Source: Ideonella paludis
GTDB lineage: Bacteria > Pseudomonadota > Gammaproteobacteria > Burkholderiales > Burkholderiaceae_C
Direction: 5' to 3'
DNA length: 64,000 nt
NCBI RefSeq assembly: GCF_018069865.1
Contig: NZ_JAGQDG010000002.1
Location: 620,001 to 684,000, forward strand
In this document: positions 1 to 8,684 of the stretch, one piece after another
How the letters are laid out: each line of letters begins with the position of its first letter
Position numbering within the stretch: the first letter of the stretch is position 1
Program-made: the position numbers and the translations under genes
Notes under the pieces: model-generated
Databases searched by the model: none
Told to the model about the DNA's origin: nothing
What the model saw: the letters and a program-made list of their open reading frames with translations, nothing else

Positions 1-686
1 ACGCCTTGGTGGCCAACCACCCGGACGTGCACCTGATCGTGCTACTGGTGGATGAGCGCCCCGAGGAAGTGACCGAAATGCTGCGCACCGTGCGCGGCGA
101 GGTTATCTCGTCGACCTTCGACGAGCCGGCCGCCCGCCATGTGCAAGTGGCCGAAATGGTGATTGAGCGCGCCAAGCGCTTGGTCGAGCTGAAGAAGGAC
201 GTGGTGATCCTGCTGGACTCCATCACCCGCTTGGCTCGCGCCTATAACAACGTGCTGCCGTCGTCCGGCAAAGTGTTGAGCGGTGGTGTGGATGCCAACG
301 CCCTGCAGCGCCCCAAGCGCTTCTTCGGTGCCGCACGCAATGTCGAAGAAGGTGGCTCGCTGACCATCATCGGCACCGCCCTGATCGACACCGGCTCCAA
401 GATGGACGAGGTGATCTACGAAGAGTTCAAGGGCACGGGCAACTGCGAAATCCACCTGGATCGTCGCATGGCCGAGAAGCGGGTCTACCCGTCCATCCAG
501 ATCAACCGCTCGGGCACCCGCCGTGAAGAGCTGTTGCTGAAGCCTGAGATCCTGCAAAAGACCTGGATCTTGCGCAAGCTGCTCTACAACATGGACGAGA
601 TCGAGGCGATGGAGTTCATCCTCGACAAGATGAAGTCCAGCAAGACCAATCTGGACTTCTTCGAGATGATGCGGCGCGGCGGCTGA
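1..686 (+). CDS. rho: Transcription termination factor Rho, C-terminal part (5' truncated by window edge)
   Basis: Rho is the hexameric RNA helicase that ends transcription of untranslated RNA. The reading frame is open from the first bases (phase begins at base 3) and covers about the last 228 residues of the usual ~420-residue protein. Visible parts are the Walker B stretch ([17 protein letters not shown]), the Q-loop region [14 protein letters not shown] and the R-loop segment [11 protein letters not shown], followed by [17 protein letters not shown] and the typical end DFFEMMRR. The RNA-binding domain and the Walker A loop lie upstream of the window. The TTG at base 6 is internal and not a start. 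rpmE follows, as is usual in betaproteobacteria. Confidence 0.98.
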   Translation, partial: ALVANHPDVHLIVLLVDERPEEVTEMLRTVRGEVISSTFDEPAARHVQVAEMVIERAKRLVELKKDVVILLDSITRLARAYNNVLPSSGKVLSGGVDANALQRPKRFFGAARNVEEGGSLTIIGTALIDTGSKMDEVIYEEFKGTGNCEIHLDRRMAEKRVYPSIQINRSGTRREELLLKPEILQKTWILRKLLYNMDEIEAMEFILDKMKSSKTNLDFFEMMRRGG

Positions 687-794
687 TCGCCTGCTCGCGT
701 CTGCACAGTAGGATTGACGCAAAGCGGGCGGGGCTAGGCGCGAAGGCGCAGACAGTACACCCCGTACGGCAAGCCAAAGCAACAAAGCCGCGCC

Positions 795-825
795 TGTTTT
801 GCGTAGGTCCTACATAGGCTATAAT
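795..825 (+). promoter_or_regulatory. Predicted rpmE promoter with overlapping palindrome
   Basis: A perfect TATAAT lies at 820-825. Upstream is a weak -35 (TTGCGT at 799-804, spacing 15, or TGTTTT at 795-800, spacing 19). Between the two elements sits the palindrome GTAGG-T-CCTAC (803-813), placed where a repressor would block polymerase. The start site would be near 832, giving an rpmE leader of about 130 nt with an imperfect hairpin around 852-870. Inferred from motif match only. Confidence 0.5.
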
Positions 826-963
826 CCAAGGTTTTACCGTTGTCGGAAAGTGCGCCCACATGGGGTGGCGCGTGGCTCCCGGCTCAACAGCGCGTAAACA
901 GCAAAGCAGCACAGCAATTTTGCGCTGCGCGACAAGGGGGCGCTTGACCGCGCCAATGAAGAC

Positions 964-1230
964 ATGAAAGACGGCATTCACCCGAACTACCGCGACGTTT
1001 GCTTCGTGGACCAGTCCAACGGCTTCAAGTTCGTGACGCGTTCTTGCGCGCCTAGCAAGGAAATGATCAAGCTGGAAGACGGCCGCGAAATGCCGTTGTT
1101 CAAGCTCGAAACTTCCAGCGAGTCGCACCCCTTCTACACCGGCACCCAAAAGAGCGTGGACTCGCTGGGCGGTCGCGTCGAGAAGTTCCGCAACAAGTTT
1201 GCGCGCGTCGGCATCAAGAAGTCTGCTTGA
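964..1230 (+). CDS. rpmE2: 50S ribosomal protein L31 type B
   Basis: Ribosomal protein of the large subunit, 88 residues, beginning [16 protein letters not shown]. It has single Cys residues (13 and 28) but no CxxC pair, so it is the zinc-independent C-minus (type B) form, which is also longer than zinc-binding L31. It stands alone behind rho with its own promoter and a strong terminator at 1251-1276. The ATG at 964 has no good Shine-Dalgarno. The long leader with a palindrome in its promoter suggests regulation. In other bacteria type-B L31 is often Zur-controlled, but no classical Zur box is recognised here. Confidence 0.95.
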   Translation: MKDGIHPNYRDVCFVDQSNGFKFVTRSCAPSKEMIKLEDGREMPLFKLETSSESHPFYTGTQKSVDSLGGRVEKFRNKFARVGIKKSA

Positions 1231-1250
1231 GTCTTGGCGCTCTCGCGGTA

Positions 1251-1276
1251 AAAAGGCAGCTCAGGCTGCCTTTTTT
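1251..1276 (+). terminator. Rho-independent terminator of rpmE
   Basis: Perfect 10-bp stem AAAAGGCAGC / GCTGCCTTTT with a TCAG loop, running into six T, 20 bases after the rpmE stop. Confidence 0.9.
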
Positions 1277-1323
1277 CTTGTCAGCATCGCCACACATCTG
1301 CCTCTCAGCTCTACACCCTTCCA

Positions 1324-2991
1324 GTGAGCCTCGCCACTCCTGCCCTCGTCACTCAGCGCGCCGCCGAGCGTTTGCCCCGGCTGGCACTGTTGTTGTTCTG
1401 CGCGGCCTATTTGCTGCCCGGGCTGATCGGCCGAGACCCCTGGCGCAATGCGGACCTGACGACCTACGCCACCATGTTGGCCATGGCCGAAGGCCGCACC
1501 TCGTGGTTGAACCCCATGCTGGGCGGGATTCCGGCTGACGTCGCCGTGTTGCCGCATGCGCTGGGCGCCTGGGCCATTCAAGCCCTCAGTCCCTGGCTGG
1601 ACCCTGCCCTCGCCGCCCGCTTGCCCTTTGTCCTGCTGCTGGCCGGCACCTTGGCCCTGGTCTGGTATGCCACCTTTCACTTGGCCCGCACAGAGGCCGC
1701 CCAGCCCGTCGCCTTTGCCTTTGGCGGAGAAGCCGCACCGCTGGACTACGCTCGTGCCTTGGCGGACGGGGCTTTGCTCGCCACCATCGCAAGCCTTGGC
1801 TTGCTGCAACTGGGGCACGAGACCACGCCGGAGCTGGCCCAGTTGTGCGGCGTCGCGCTGTGGCTGTGGGCATTGGCTGCCGCGCCCTATCGTGAAGGCC
1901 GCAGCCGGGCCGTAGCCCTCCTGTCACTGCCCGCCTTGGCCAGCAGCGGTGCGCCGGCCATGGCAGTGGCCCTGGGCGCCGTCGCCTTGATGATCTGCGC
2001 GCGCTCAGCCTATCCGCAAGTCCACCGTCTAACCCTGTGGTGGCTGGCCTCGACCGCGCTCGCGGCACTGGCAGCCTGGGGCCTGGGGGCTTGGCACTGG
2101 CGGGTGCGCGCACCGGACAGCAGCAATGATGTCTTGGACATCATCAAGCTGTTGCTGTGGTTCCCGTGGCCACTGTGGCCCATGGCGCTCTGGACCCTCT
2201 GGCAATGGCGGCGCCAATGGCTGAGGCGCCATATCTCCATTCCACTGGGCGCTTTTGCCGTCGGGCTCATGGGCTGTTTGGTCATGGGCGGCTCCGACCG
2301 AGCCTTGATGCTGGCCCTGCCGGGCTTGGCGGTGTTGGCGGCCTTTGCGCTGCCCACCTTGCGCCGCAGCGCAGGGGCGCTGATCGACTGGTTCTCGGTC
2401 TTCTTCTTCAGCATTGCGGCATTGGCCGTCTGGGTGATCTATTCGTCCATGCACCTGGGCGTGCCTGCCAAGCCCCTGGCCAACATTCTTCGCCTCGCAC
2501 CGGGCTTTGTGCCGAGCTTTTCAGCCTTGGCTTTGGGGGCGGCACTGCTGGGCACGGTGGCCTGGTTCTGGCTGGTGCACTGGCGCACCTCGCGGCATCG
2601 CCACCCTTTGTGGAAGAGCTTGGTCTTGCCCGCCAGTGGTGTGGCCCTGACCTGGCTCTTGACCATGACCCTGTGGCTGCCTGTGCTGGACTACGCCCGC
2701 AGCCCGCAGCCATGGGTGCAAGCCATTGCCAAGACCGTGCCCTCGGGCCAATGCGTACGGGCAGCCGGTCTCTCGCGGCCCCAAGTGGCGGCTCTGGAGG
2801 CCATGGGGGGCTATACCGTCCATTCGGCCGCAGACGCCCAGAGCGCCATGGCGGCTTGCCCGTGGTGGCTGCTGAACCTCCGCACAGACCAAGCCGCGCC
2901 GCAGGTGCCGGGCTGGACCTTGCAAGGCGAGGCACGGCGCCCGACCGACCGGCAAGAAAAGCTGTTGATCTTTCGGCAGTCTCAACCTTGA
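1324..2991 (+). CDS. ArnT/PMT-like integral membrane glycosyltransferase family protein
   Basis: A 555-residue polytopic membrane protein. Hydrophobic segments span most of the length after residue 15, including LALLLFCAAYLLPGL, a cluster around residues 95-115 and a run from about 195 to 460. The early motif GRDPWRNADLTTYATMLAMAEGRTSWLNP resembles the first periplasmic loop of ArnT/PMT_2 (GT83/GT39) enzymes, which move a sugar from a polyprenyl-phosphate carrier onto lipid A or protein. The proposed start is GTG at 1324, with no convincing ribosome site. The C-terminal ~90 residues are soluble. Donor and acceptor cannot be told from sequence. Neighbours do not help: it lies alone between rpmE and the convergent phoR. 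Confidence 0.7.
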   Translation: MSLATPALVTQRAAERLPRLALLLFCAAYLLPGLIGRDPWRNADLTTYATMLAMAEGRTSWLNPMLGGIPADVAVLPHALGAWAIQALSPWLDPALAARLPFVLLLAGTLALVWYATFHLARTEAAQPVAFAFGGEAAPLDYARALADGALLATIASLGLLQLGHETTPELAQLCGVALWLWALAAAPYREGRSRAVALLSLPALASSGAPAMAVALGAVALMICARSAYPQVHRLTLWWLASTALAALAAWGLGAWHWRVRAPDSSNDVLDIIKLLLWFPWPLWPMALWTLWQWRRQWLRRHISIPLGAFAVGLMGCLVMGGSDRALMLALPGLAVLAAFALPTLRRSAGALIDWFSVFFFSIAALAVWVIYSSMHLGVPAKPLANILRLAPGFVPSFSALALGAALLGTVAWFWLVHWRTSRHRHPLWKSLVLPASGVALTWLLTMTLWLPVLDYARSPQPWVQAIAKTVPSGQCVRAAGLSRPQVAALEAMGGYTVHSAADAQSAMAACPWWLLNLRTDQAAPQVPGWTLQGEARRPTDRQEKLLIFRQSQP

Positions 2992-3002
2992 ACGGCACAG
3001 AG

Positions 3003-3015
3003 GCAGCAGTGCTGC
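3003..3015. repeat. Short palindrome in the convergent gap before phoR
   Basis: GCAGCA-G-TGCTGC, six-base arms, between the glycosyltransferase stop (2991) and the phoR stop (3127). No T-run follows on either strand, so it is not a standard terminator. Confidence 0.4.
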
Positions 3016-3020
3016 AGGCC

Positions 3021-3035
3021 TAGGGTCTGTTGACA
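3021..3035 (+). repeat. Dispersed motif TAGGGTCTGTTGACA, copy 1
   Basis: Matches 14 of 15 bases with the motif at 11002-11016, in the same orientation. Both copies lie between convergent genes. Function unknown; two copies alone could be chance. Confidence 0.35.
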
Positions 3036-3126
3036 AATAAACCTGCCCGCATGAGCCCAACAGGCCACGCCAGTCCAGGTGCGCTGCGAGCTGCAGATCG
3101 GCGCTTGCGCACCCGAACGGGGCCAC

Positions 3127-4455
3127 TCAGTGAGCGTGAACCTCACGCTGCCGAACGCGCATGGCGGGCAGACTGATGATGAACTGAGAGCCCTGCCCCA
3201 CCACGCTGTGGATGCGCAACTCACCGCCATGGCGCTGAGCCACGTGCTTGACGATGGACAAGCCCAAGCCCGTGCCACCGGTGTCTCGCGAGCGGCTGCT
3301 GTCCACGCGATAGAAGCGCTCGGTCAGACGAGGCACATGCTCAGCCGCAATGCCAGGGCCTGTGTCCACCACGGCAATCTCCAGCCCACCGTCTTCACGC
3401 TGTTGCGTGCTCACGGACACCTGGCCATGCTCTGGTGTGTAGCGCACAGCGTTGTTGACCAGGTTGGCCACCGCACTGAGCAACTCGCCCTCGTTGCCAG
3501 CCACTTCCAAGTCTTCACCCCAGTCAAAGCTCAAGGCATGGCGCCCGCTCGATAAAGCACGTGCATCTGATTCGACCTGTCGACCGACCCGATCCAGACG
3601 CCACCAGCTTTCCACCGCCGGCTTCGGGCTGCCTTCCAAACGAGCCAGCGTCAGGAGGTCCCCCACCAGCGCTTGCATGCGCTGAGTCTGCTGTCCCATC
3701 AAGGACAGCACACGCCGGCGCTCCTCGTCACTCAGCGGCAGGCTGACCATGGTCTCCACAAAGCCCGCCAGCACCGTCAATGGTGTGCGGATCTCATGCG
3801 ACACATTGGCCACGAAATCGCGCCGCATCGCGTCCGCGCGCTCCCGCTCGGTCACGTCCTGCGTCAACATCAGGCGCTGGCCTTCGCCGTACGGCCGCAG
3901 CAGCACCGAGATCAAGCCTCGGCCCCCCACACCCGGAATCTGAACGGGCACCGACTGGGCGCCGCGCTCATGCAGTGCAGAGACAAAGGCTGGCGCCCGC
4001 ACCAGATTGGTCACGCGCTGTCGAAGATCGCGCTGCGGATGAAGGCCCAGCTGATCCGCAGCCACCCGGTTCGTCCAGAGGATTTGGTCGTTGATGTCCA
4101 ACAGCATCACGCCATTGGGCGAGGCTTCAATGGCTTCGAGAAACTGAGTCAAGCGCTCCTGCTCCCGCAAGGTCTCGCGCTCTCGGTTGCGCAAAGCGCG
4201 CTCCATGCGCAAACCTGCTTCACCCCACAAGCCCACCAAGGGCGGTGAGGCCTCTGCCATCGTGCCACTCAGCCAACTCATGAGGCGACCGGCGCGCAAG
4301 GTGTCCGCCAGTGTCCAAGCGGCCGACCCAGCCATGCCACCGAGCACCGCACCGAGAACCGGCCAGCCCCACTGGCGCCCCACCCAGGCGCCGACTAAGG
4401 CGCCCAAGCCCACCAGCAGCATGGGAACCAGGGCGCGAGGAACTAACCAAAACAT
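3127..4455 (-). CDS. phoR: Phosphate regulon sensor histidine kinase PhoR
   Basis: Membrane histidine kinase that phosphorylates PhoB when phosphate is low and is silenced through PstSCAB-PhoU. Its 442 residues begin with two hydrophobic stretches (about 5-25 and 30-50) and carry a PAS domain (about 103-200, EASPNGVMLLDINDQILWTN). Next come the H-box with His220 (NVSHEIRTPL), the N-box NLVNNAVRYTPE (331-342), G1 DTGPGIA (364-370) and G2 GGTGLGLS (393-400). Length and order are typical. It is the last gene of pstSCAB-phoU-phoB-phoR, 13 bases behind phoB. No clear terminator follows its stop. Confidence 0.96.
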   Translation of the reverse strand: MFWLVPRALVPMLLVGLGALVGAWVGRQWGWPVLGAVLGGMAGSAAWTLADTLRAGRLMSWLSGTMAEASPPLVGLWGEAGLRMERALRNRERETLREQERLTQFLEAIEASPNGVMLLDINDQILWTNRVAADQLGLHPQRDLRQRVTNLVRAPAFVSALHERGAQSVPVQIPGVGGRGLISVLLRPYGEGQRLMLTQDVTERERADAMRRDFVANVSHEIRTPLTVLAGFVETMVSLPLSDEERRRVLSLMGQQTQRMQALVGDLLTLARLEGSPKPAVESWWRLDRVGRQVESDARALSSGRHALSFDWGEDLEVAGNEGELLSAVANLVNNAVRYTPEHGQVSVSTQQREDGGLEIAVVDTGPGIAAEHVPRLTERFYRVDSSRSRDTGGTGLGLSIVKHVAQRHGGELRIHSVVGQGSQFIISLPAMRVRQREVHAH

Positions 4456-4468
4456 AAGTGTCCGTCAG

Positions 4469-5170
4469 TCAGTCTATGCGCACACCAGCCTGAGCGGTCA
4501 GGCGATAGCCAGCCCCCCGAACGGTTTCGATCATGTGCGAGCACTGTCCCACCGCAAGCGCCTCCCGCAAGCGCTTGATGTGGACATCCACTGTGCGCTC
4601 TTCAATGAACACATGGTCACCCCAAACACGGTCGAGCAACTGCGCCCGGCTGTGCACCCGCTCGGCATGGCTCATCAAGAAGTGCAAGAGGCGGAACTCG
4701 GTCGGGCCCAGCTTCAACTCCTGCCCTTGAAAGCTCACGCGGTGCGTGGCCGGGTCCAGCACCAGGCCCGCGACGCTGACTGCTGCGTCCAGCGCTTCGG
4801 GCTGCCGCCGACGCAACACCGCGCGGATCCGCGCCAGGAGCTCATTCGGGGAAAACGGCTTGGTGAGGTAGTCGTCGGCGCCTGCATCCAGGCCCGCAAT
4901 TTTGTCGGCTTCATCCGCCTTGGCCGTCAGCATGATGACTGGCAAGGCTCGGGTACGGGCATCTGCCCGCCAACGCCGAGCCAAGGACACGCCGGATTGA
5001 CCGGGCAACATCCAATCCAGCAACACCAGTTCTGGCAGCACGCCATCGACAGCAGACTGAGCGGCCTCTGCCGTTTCCGCCAAGACCACTTTAAAGCCCG
5101 AGTGACGCAGATTGATGGCAATCAGCTCGCCGATCGCGGGTTCATCTTCAACGACCAGAATCGTAGTCAT
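4469..5170 (-). CDS. phoB: Phosphate regulon response regulator PhoB
   Basis: OmpR-family transcription factor of 233 residues that activates the Pho regulon after phosphorylation by PhoR. The receiver domain (about 1-120) has the acidic pair Glu8-Asp9, the phospho-acceptor Asp52 (LVLLDWMLPG) and a conserved Lys in DDYLTKPFSPNEL. The winged-helix domain (about 135-228) carries LGPTEFRLLHFLMSH and RTVDVHIKRLREAL, which bind direct repeats of CTGTCAT type. Such repeats are present at 9795-9812 and 13089-13128 in this window. It lies 25 bases behind phoU. Confidence 0.97.
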   Translation of the reverse strand: MTTILVVEDEPAIGELIAINLRHSGFKVVLAETAEAAQSAVDGVLPELVLLDWMLPGQSGVSLARRWRADARTRALPVIMLTAKADEADKIAGLDAGADDYLTKPFSPNELLARIRAVLRRRQPEALDAAVSVAGLVLDPATHRVSFQGQELKLGPTEFRLLHFLMSHAERVHSRAQLLDRVWGDHVFIEERTVDVHIKRLREALAVGQCSHMIETVRGAGYRLTAQAGVRID

Positions 5171-5195
5171 CGCCCTGTGACGCTCCGATGGAAGA

Positions 5196-5909
5196 TCAAC
5201 GATTCAGCGCCACGGACTCCACCGACTCCATCGAGTGGTGACGCACGTCGGTGCCCTTGACGATGTAGATGATTTGCTCGGCCAGGTTCTTGGCATGGTC
5301 GCCCACGCGCTCGATGGCCTTGGCCACAAACACCAGGTCGATGCTGGCCGAGATGGTGCGCGGGTCTTCCATCATGTAGGTGATGAGTTTGCGCATCAGG
5401 CCGTCAAACTCTTGGTCGATCTGGTTGTCACCCTTGATCACCTCCAAGGCCTGCACCGCATCCAGGCGAGCAAAAGCGTCCAGCGCCTTGCGCAGCGACG
5501 CGATGGCCAAGTCGGACTCAAACGAGACATCACCGGTGGGCAGACGCAGGCGGCTGAACACGCCGGTGTTGATCAAGCGTTGCACGGTGCGCGCAATACG
5601 AGCGGCTTCGTCGCCCACGCGCTCCAAATTGCCGATGGTCTTGGAGACGGCAATCAGCAAGCGCAGGTCGCGCGCGGTGGGCTGGCGCCGCGCAATGATG
5701 GCGGAGAGATCGGCGTCGATCTCCACCTCCATGGCATTCACGCGCTCTTCGATGGCCAACACCTGGGTCGCGGTTTCAGCACTGAAATGATTCAGCGCAT
5801 ACATGGCCTGGGCCACTTGGGACTCGACCAAGCCGCCCATCTCCAACACGCGGGTGGAAATGCTGGACAACTCGCTGTCGAATTGCGTAGAGAGGTGCTT
5901 ATCGCTCAT
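5196..5909 (-). CDS. phoU: Phosphate transport system regulator PhoU
   Basis: Cytoplasmic three-helix-bundle repeat protein of 237 residues that links the Pst transporter to PhoR and keeps the kinase off when phosphate is plentiful. Two PhoU repeats are visible, with metal-site motifs of the type ExxxD (ERVGDEAARIARTVQ near the middle, ERVGDHAKNLAEQIIY near the end). Placed between pstB (15-base gap) and phoB (25-base gap), the classical position. Confidence 0.97.
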   Translation of the reverse strand: MSDKHLSTQFDSELSSISTRVLEMGGLVESQVAQAMYALNHFSAETATQVLAIEERVNAMEVEIDADLSAIIARRQPTARDLRLLIAVSKTIGNLERVGDEAARIARTVQRLINTGVFSRLRLPTGDVSFESDLAIASLRKALDAFARLDAVQALEVIKGDNQIDQEFDGLMRKLITYMMEDPRTISASIDLVFVAKAIERVGDHAKNLAEQIIYIVKGTDVRHHSMESVESVALNR

Positions 5910-5924
5910 GGTTTATTCCCTGTC

Positions 5925-6710
5925 TCAACCGAAACGGCCGGTGATGTAGTCCTCAGTGTCCTTCTTCTTGGGCTTCATGAAGAGGTCACGCGTGGGGCCA
6001 AACTCGACCAGATCGCCGAGGTACATGTAGGCGGTGTAGTCAGAGACCCGCGCCGCCTGCTGCATGTTGTGCGTCACGATGACCACGGTGTAGTCTTCGC
6101 GCAGCTCGTGGATCAGCTCTTCAACCTTGCCGGTCGAGATCGGGTCCAGCGCCGAGCAAGGCTCGTCGAGCAGGAGCACTTCGGGCTTGATGGCAATGCC
6201 ACGAGCGATGCACAGACGCTGCTGCTGGCCGCCCGACAGGCCAGAGCCGCTTTGGCCCAGCTTGTCCTTGACTTCCGTCCACAGCGCCGCCTTCTTCAGC
6301 GCCCACTCCACCCGCTCATCCATCTCCACGCGAGAGAGGTTCTCGAACAGGCGCACGCCAAACGCGATGTTGTCGTAGATCGACATCGGGAAGGGCGTCG
6401 GCTTCTGAAACACCATGCCCACCTTGGCGCGGATCAGCGAGACATCCAGCTTGCGGTCCAGCACGTTTTGGCCATCGACCAAGATGTCGCCTTCAGCGCG
6501 CTGCTCGGGATAGAGCTCGAACATGCGGTTGAAGGTGCGCAGCAAGGTGGACTTGCCGCAGCCCGACGGGCCGATGAAGGCGGTGACCTTCTTTTCGGGG
6601 ATGTCCAGATTGATGTGCTTCAGCGCGTGGAAGCTGCCGTAATAGAAGTTCAGGTCACGGACCGCAATCTTGGCCTTTTCGGCCACCGGCCATTCAACTT
6701 TGGCGTCCAT
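5925..6710 (-). CDS. pstB: Phosphate ABC transporter ATP-binding protein PstB
   Basis: ATPase of the high-affinity phosphate importer, 261 residues. Walker [10 protein letters not shown] (47-55), signature LSGGQQQR (158-165), Walker B LLLDEP (179-184) and H-loop His214 (THNMQQA) are all intact. The ATG at 6710 (MDAKVEWP) is chosen over one 16 codons upstream. The sequence AAGGTG stands six bases in front of it, and the longer form would overlap pstA by more than 30 bases. Confidence 0.97.
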   Translation of the reverse strand: MDAKVEWPVAEKAKIAVRDLNFYYGSFHALKHINLDIPEKKVTAFIGPSGCGKSTLLRTFNRMFELYPEQRAEGDILVDGQNVLDRKLDVSLIRAKVGMVFQKPTPFPMSIYDNIAFGVRLFENLSRVEMDERVEWALKKAALWTEVKDKLGQSGSGLSGGQQQRLCIARGIAIKPEVLLLDEPCSALDPISTGKVEELIHELREDYTVVIVTHNMQQAARVSDYTAYMYLGDLVEFGPTRDLFMKPKKKDTEDYITGRFG

Positions 6711-6726
6711 AGGGTTCACCTTATGT

Positions 6727-7596
6727 TCAGTGTTTGTTGCGGAAGAAAACCCGCGCAATGATGTTCAGCGCCAGCACGCCCATCGTGATCAGGAAGACAC
6801 CCGCCCAAGCGAGCTTCTGCCAGTTCTCATAGGGGCTCATGGCGAACTTGAAGATGGTCACCGGCAAGCTGGACATGGGCTCACCCAAGCTGCTGGTCCA
6901 GAACTGGTTGGACAGCGCAGTGAACAGCAGCGGTGCGGTCTCGCCCGCGATGCGGGCCACGGCAAGCAGCACGCCCGTCACCACACCGGCACGAGCCGCC
7001 TTCAGGGTGATGCTGAGGATCACCTTCCACTTGGGCGTACCTAAAGCGTATGCCGCTTCACGCATCGCGTTGGGCACCAGGCTGAGCATGTTCTCCGTGG
7101 TGCGGATCACCACCGGGATCACGATCAAGGCCAAGGCCAAGATGCCCGCAAAACCGGAAAAGCTCTTCATCTTGGCCACGACCACCGCATAGATGAACAG
7201 GCCGATGACGATGGAGGGGGCCGACAGCAAAATGTCGTTGATGAACTGCGTGGCGCGGCCCAGCCAAGTGCGCTGGCCATATTCAGCCAAGTAGACACCG
7301 GCCATCACGCCGATGGGCGTGCCCAGCAGTGTGGCCAAACTCACCATCAGCAGCGAGCCAAAGATGGCATTGGCCAGGCCGCCCACCTCTTCTTGCGGCG
7401 GCGGCGTCATCTCGGTGAAGACCTGCCAGCTCAGGCCACCCAGGCCCAAACGGAAGGTCTCAAACAAGATCCACAGCAGCCAAAACACGCCGAAAGACAT
7501 GGCCGCCAAAGACAGCGCCAAGGCCACCGCATTGATGCGCTTTCGGCTCTTGTGCCGCGCCATGCGCTCGGGCGCCAATTGGGTCAAGCTGCTCAT
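6727..7596 (-). CDS. pstA: Phosphate ABC transporter permease PstA
   Basis: Inner-membrane permease of 289 residues with six predicted membrane spans (the first at about 25-50, the last near the C-terminus). The cytoplasmic EAA-type loop is seen in [26 protein letters not shown]. It pairs with PstC to form the channel. The start codon overlaps the pstC stop in an ATGA, implying translational coupling and equal dosage. Confidence 0.97.
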   Translation of the reverse strand: MSSLTQLAPERMARHKSRKRINAVALALSLAAMSFGVFWLLWILFETFRLGLGGLSWQVFTEMTPPPQEEVGGLANAIFGSLLMVSLATLLGTPIGVMAGVYLAEYGQRTWLGRATQFINDILLSAPSIVIGLFIYAVVVAKMKSFSGFAGILALALIVIPVVIRTTENMLSLVPNAMREAAYALGTPKWKVILSITLKAARAGVVTGVLLAVARIAGETAPLLFTALSNQFWTSSLGEPMSSLPVTIFKFAMSPYENWQKLAWAGVFLITMGVLALNIIARVFFRNKH

Positions 7597-8615
7597 GAGC
7601 GGCTCCCTTCGTTCTTCTTGAGTTGAGCCAGCATCAGCTTGGACAGCGACAGCACCACAAAGGTGATGAAGAACAGCACCAAGCCCAAGTAGATCAGCGA
7701 GGCCTGATGCAGGCCTTCACCGGCTTCGGCAAACTCGTTGGCCAAGGAGGAGGCAATGCTGTTGGCTGCCTCAAACAGCGACACCGAGTTGAGCTGGTTC
7801 ATATTGCCGATCACAAAGGTGACGGCCATGGTTTCGCCCAGCGCCCGGCCCAAGCCCAGCATGATGCCGCCGACCACACCCGTCTTGGTGTAAGGCAGCA
7901 CCACATTGCGCACCACCTCCCAGGTGGTGCAGCCCAAGCCATAGGCTGATTCCTTGAGCATGGGGGGCGTGACTTCAAACACGTCCCGCATGACCGACGC
8001 GATGTAAGGAATGATCATGATCGACAGAATGATGCCTGCCGAGAGCAAGCCAATCCCCACAGGAGGCCCCGCAAACAGCGCCCCCAGATAAGGCACGTCG
8101 GCAAAAGTCTTTTGCAGGGGGCCTTGCACATAGGTGGCCAGCAGCGGGCTGAACACCATCAAGCCCCACATGCCATAGACGATGGAGGGCACGGCGGCCA
8201 GCAGCTCCACGGCGGTGCCCAAAGGACGCTTCAGCCAATTGGGCGACAGCTCGGTCAAGAAGATGGCAATGCCGAAGCTGACGGGCACAGCAATGACCAA
8301 GGCGATGAGGGACGACACCAAGGTGCCGTAAATCATCACCAAGCCGCCGAACTTCTCTTGGACAGGATCCCAGTCACTGGTCCACAGAAAGGCCAGGCCG
8401 TACTCCTTGATGGCGGGCAATGCGCCGACCACCAGCGAGCCGATGATGCCCACCAGCAGCAGCAGGGTGAGCCAAGCCGCGCCGTGCGCCACCGCTGAAA
8501 ACGCCTTGTCGGCCCACGGCAGACGGCGCACGCGATCAGTGGGATCACCACCGGGCGACACCTGCTCTTCAATGTTCATGGAGGGAAGTGGAGAGGCTGA
8601 CACAGTCGTACTCAT
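7593..8615 (-). CDS. pstC: Phosphate ABC transporter permease PstC
   Basis: Second permease subunit, 340 residues, with an N-terminal cytoplasmic tail of about 45 residues before the first span ([19 protein letters not shown]). The EAA loop appears in [25 protein letters not shown]. The ATG at 8615 (MSTTVSAS) is preferred because AGGAGT lies just upstream. An in-frame ATG 16 codons earlier has no such site. A hairpin at 8642-8667 separates it from pstS. Confidence 0.96.
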   Translation of the reverse strand: MSTTVSASPLPSMNIEEQVSPGGDPTDRVRRLPWADKAFSAVAHGAAWLTLLLLVGIIGSLVVGALPAIKEYGLAFLWTSDWDPVQEKFGGLVMIYGTLVSSLIALVIAVPVSFGIAIFLTELSPNWLKRPLGTAVELLAAVPSIVYGMWGLMVFSPLLATYVQGPLQKTFADVPYLGALFAGPPVGIGLLSAGIILSIMIIPYIASVMRDVFEVTPPMLKESAYGLGCTTWEVVRNVVLPYTKTGVVGGIMLGLGRALGETMAVTFVIGNMNQLNSVSLFEAANSIASSLANEFAEAGEGLHQASLIYLGLVLFFITFVVLSLSKLMLAQLKKNEGSRS

Positions 8616-8641
8616 GCTGGGACTCCTGAATTCGCGACAAA

Positions 8642-8667
8642 GCGGGTGGCACTGACGCACCACCCGC
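8642..8667 (-). other. Intercistronic hairpin between pstS and pstC
   Basis: Perfect 8-bp stem GCGGGTGG / CCACCCGC with a 10-base loop and no T-run. This is the kind of structure that protects the 3' end of the abundant pstS message and lowers expression of the downstream genes. Role inferred from position. Confidence 0.5.
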
Positions 8668-8684
8668 CTTCAACGTGGAGTCGA

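Noticed and set aside
2157-3023. Plus-strand open frame of 288 codons
   Set aside because: Frame-shifted copy of the membrane glycosyltransferase frame, with His/Gly/Ala-rich composition and no hydrophobic pattern.
3079-3555. Plus-strand open frame of 158 codons beginning in the gap before phoR
   Set aside because: Antisense to the C-terminal half of phoR, with no recognisable protein features.
5235-6761. Plus-strand open frame of 508 codons
   Set aside because: Antisense to phoU and pstB, both of which have full motif support.
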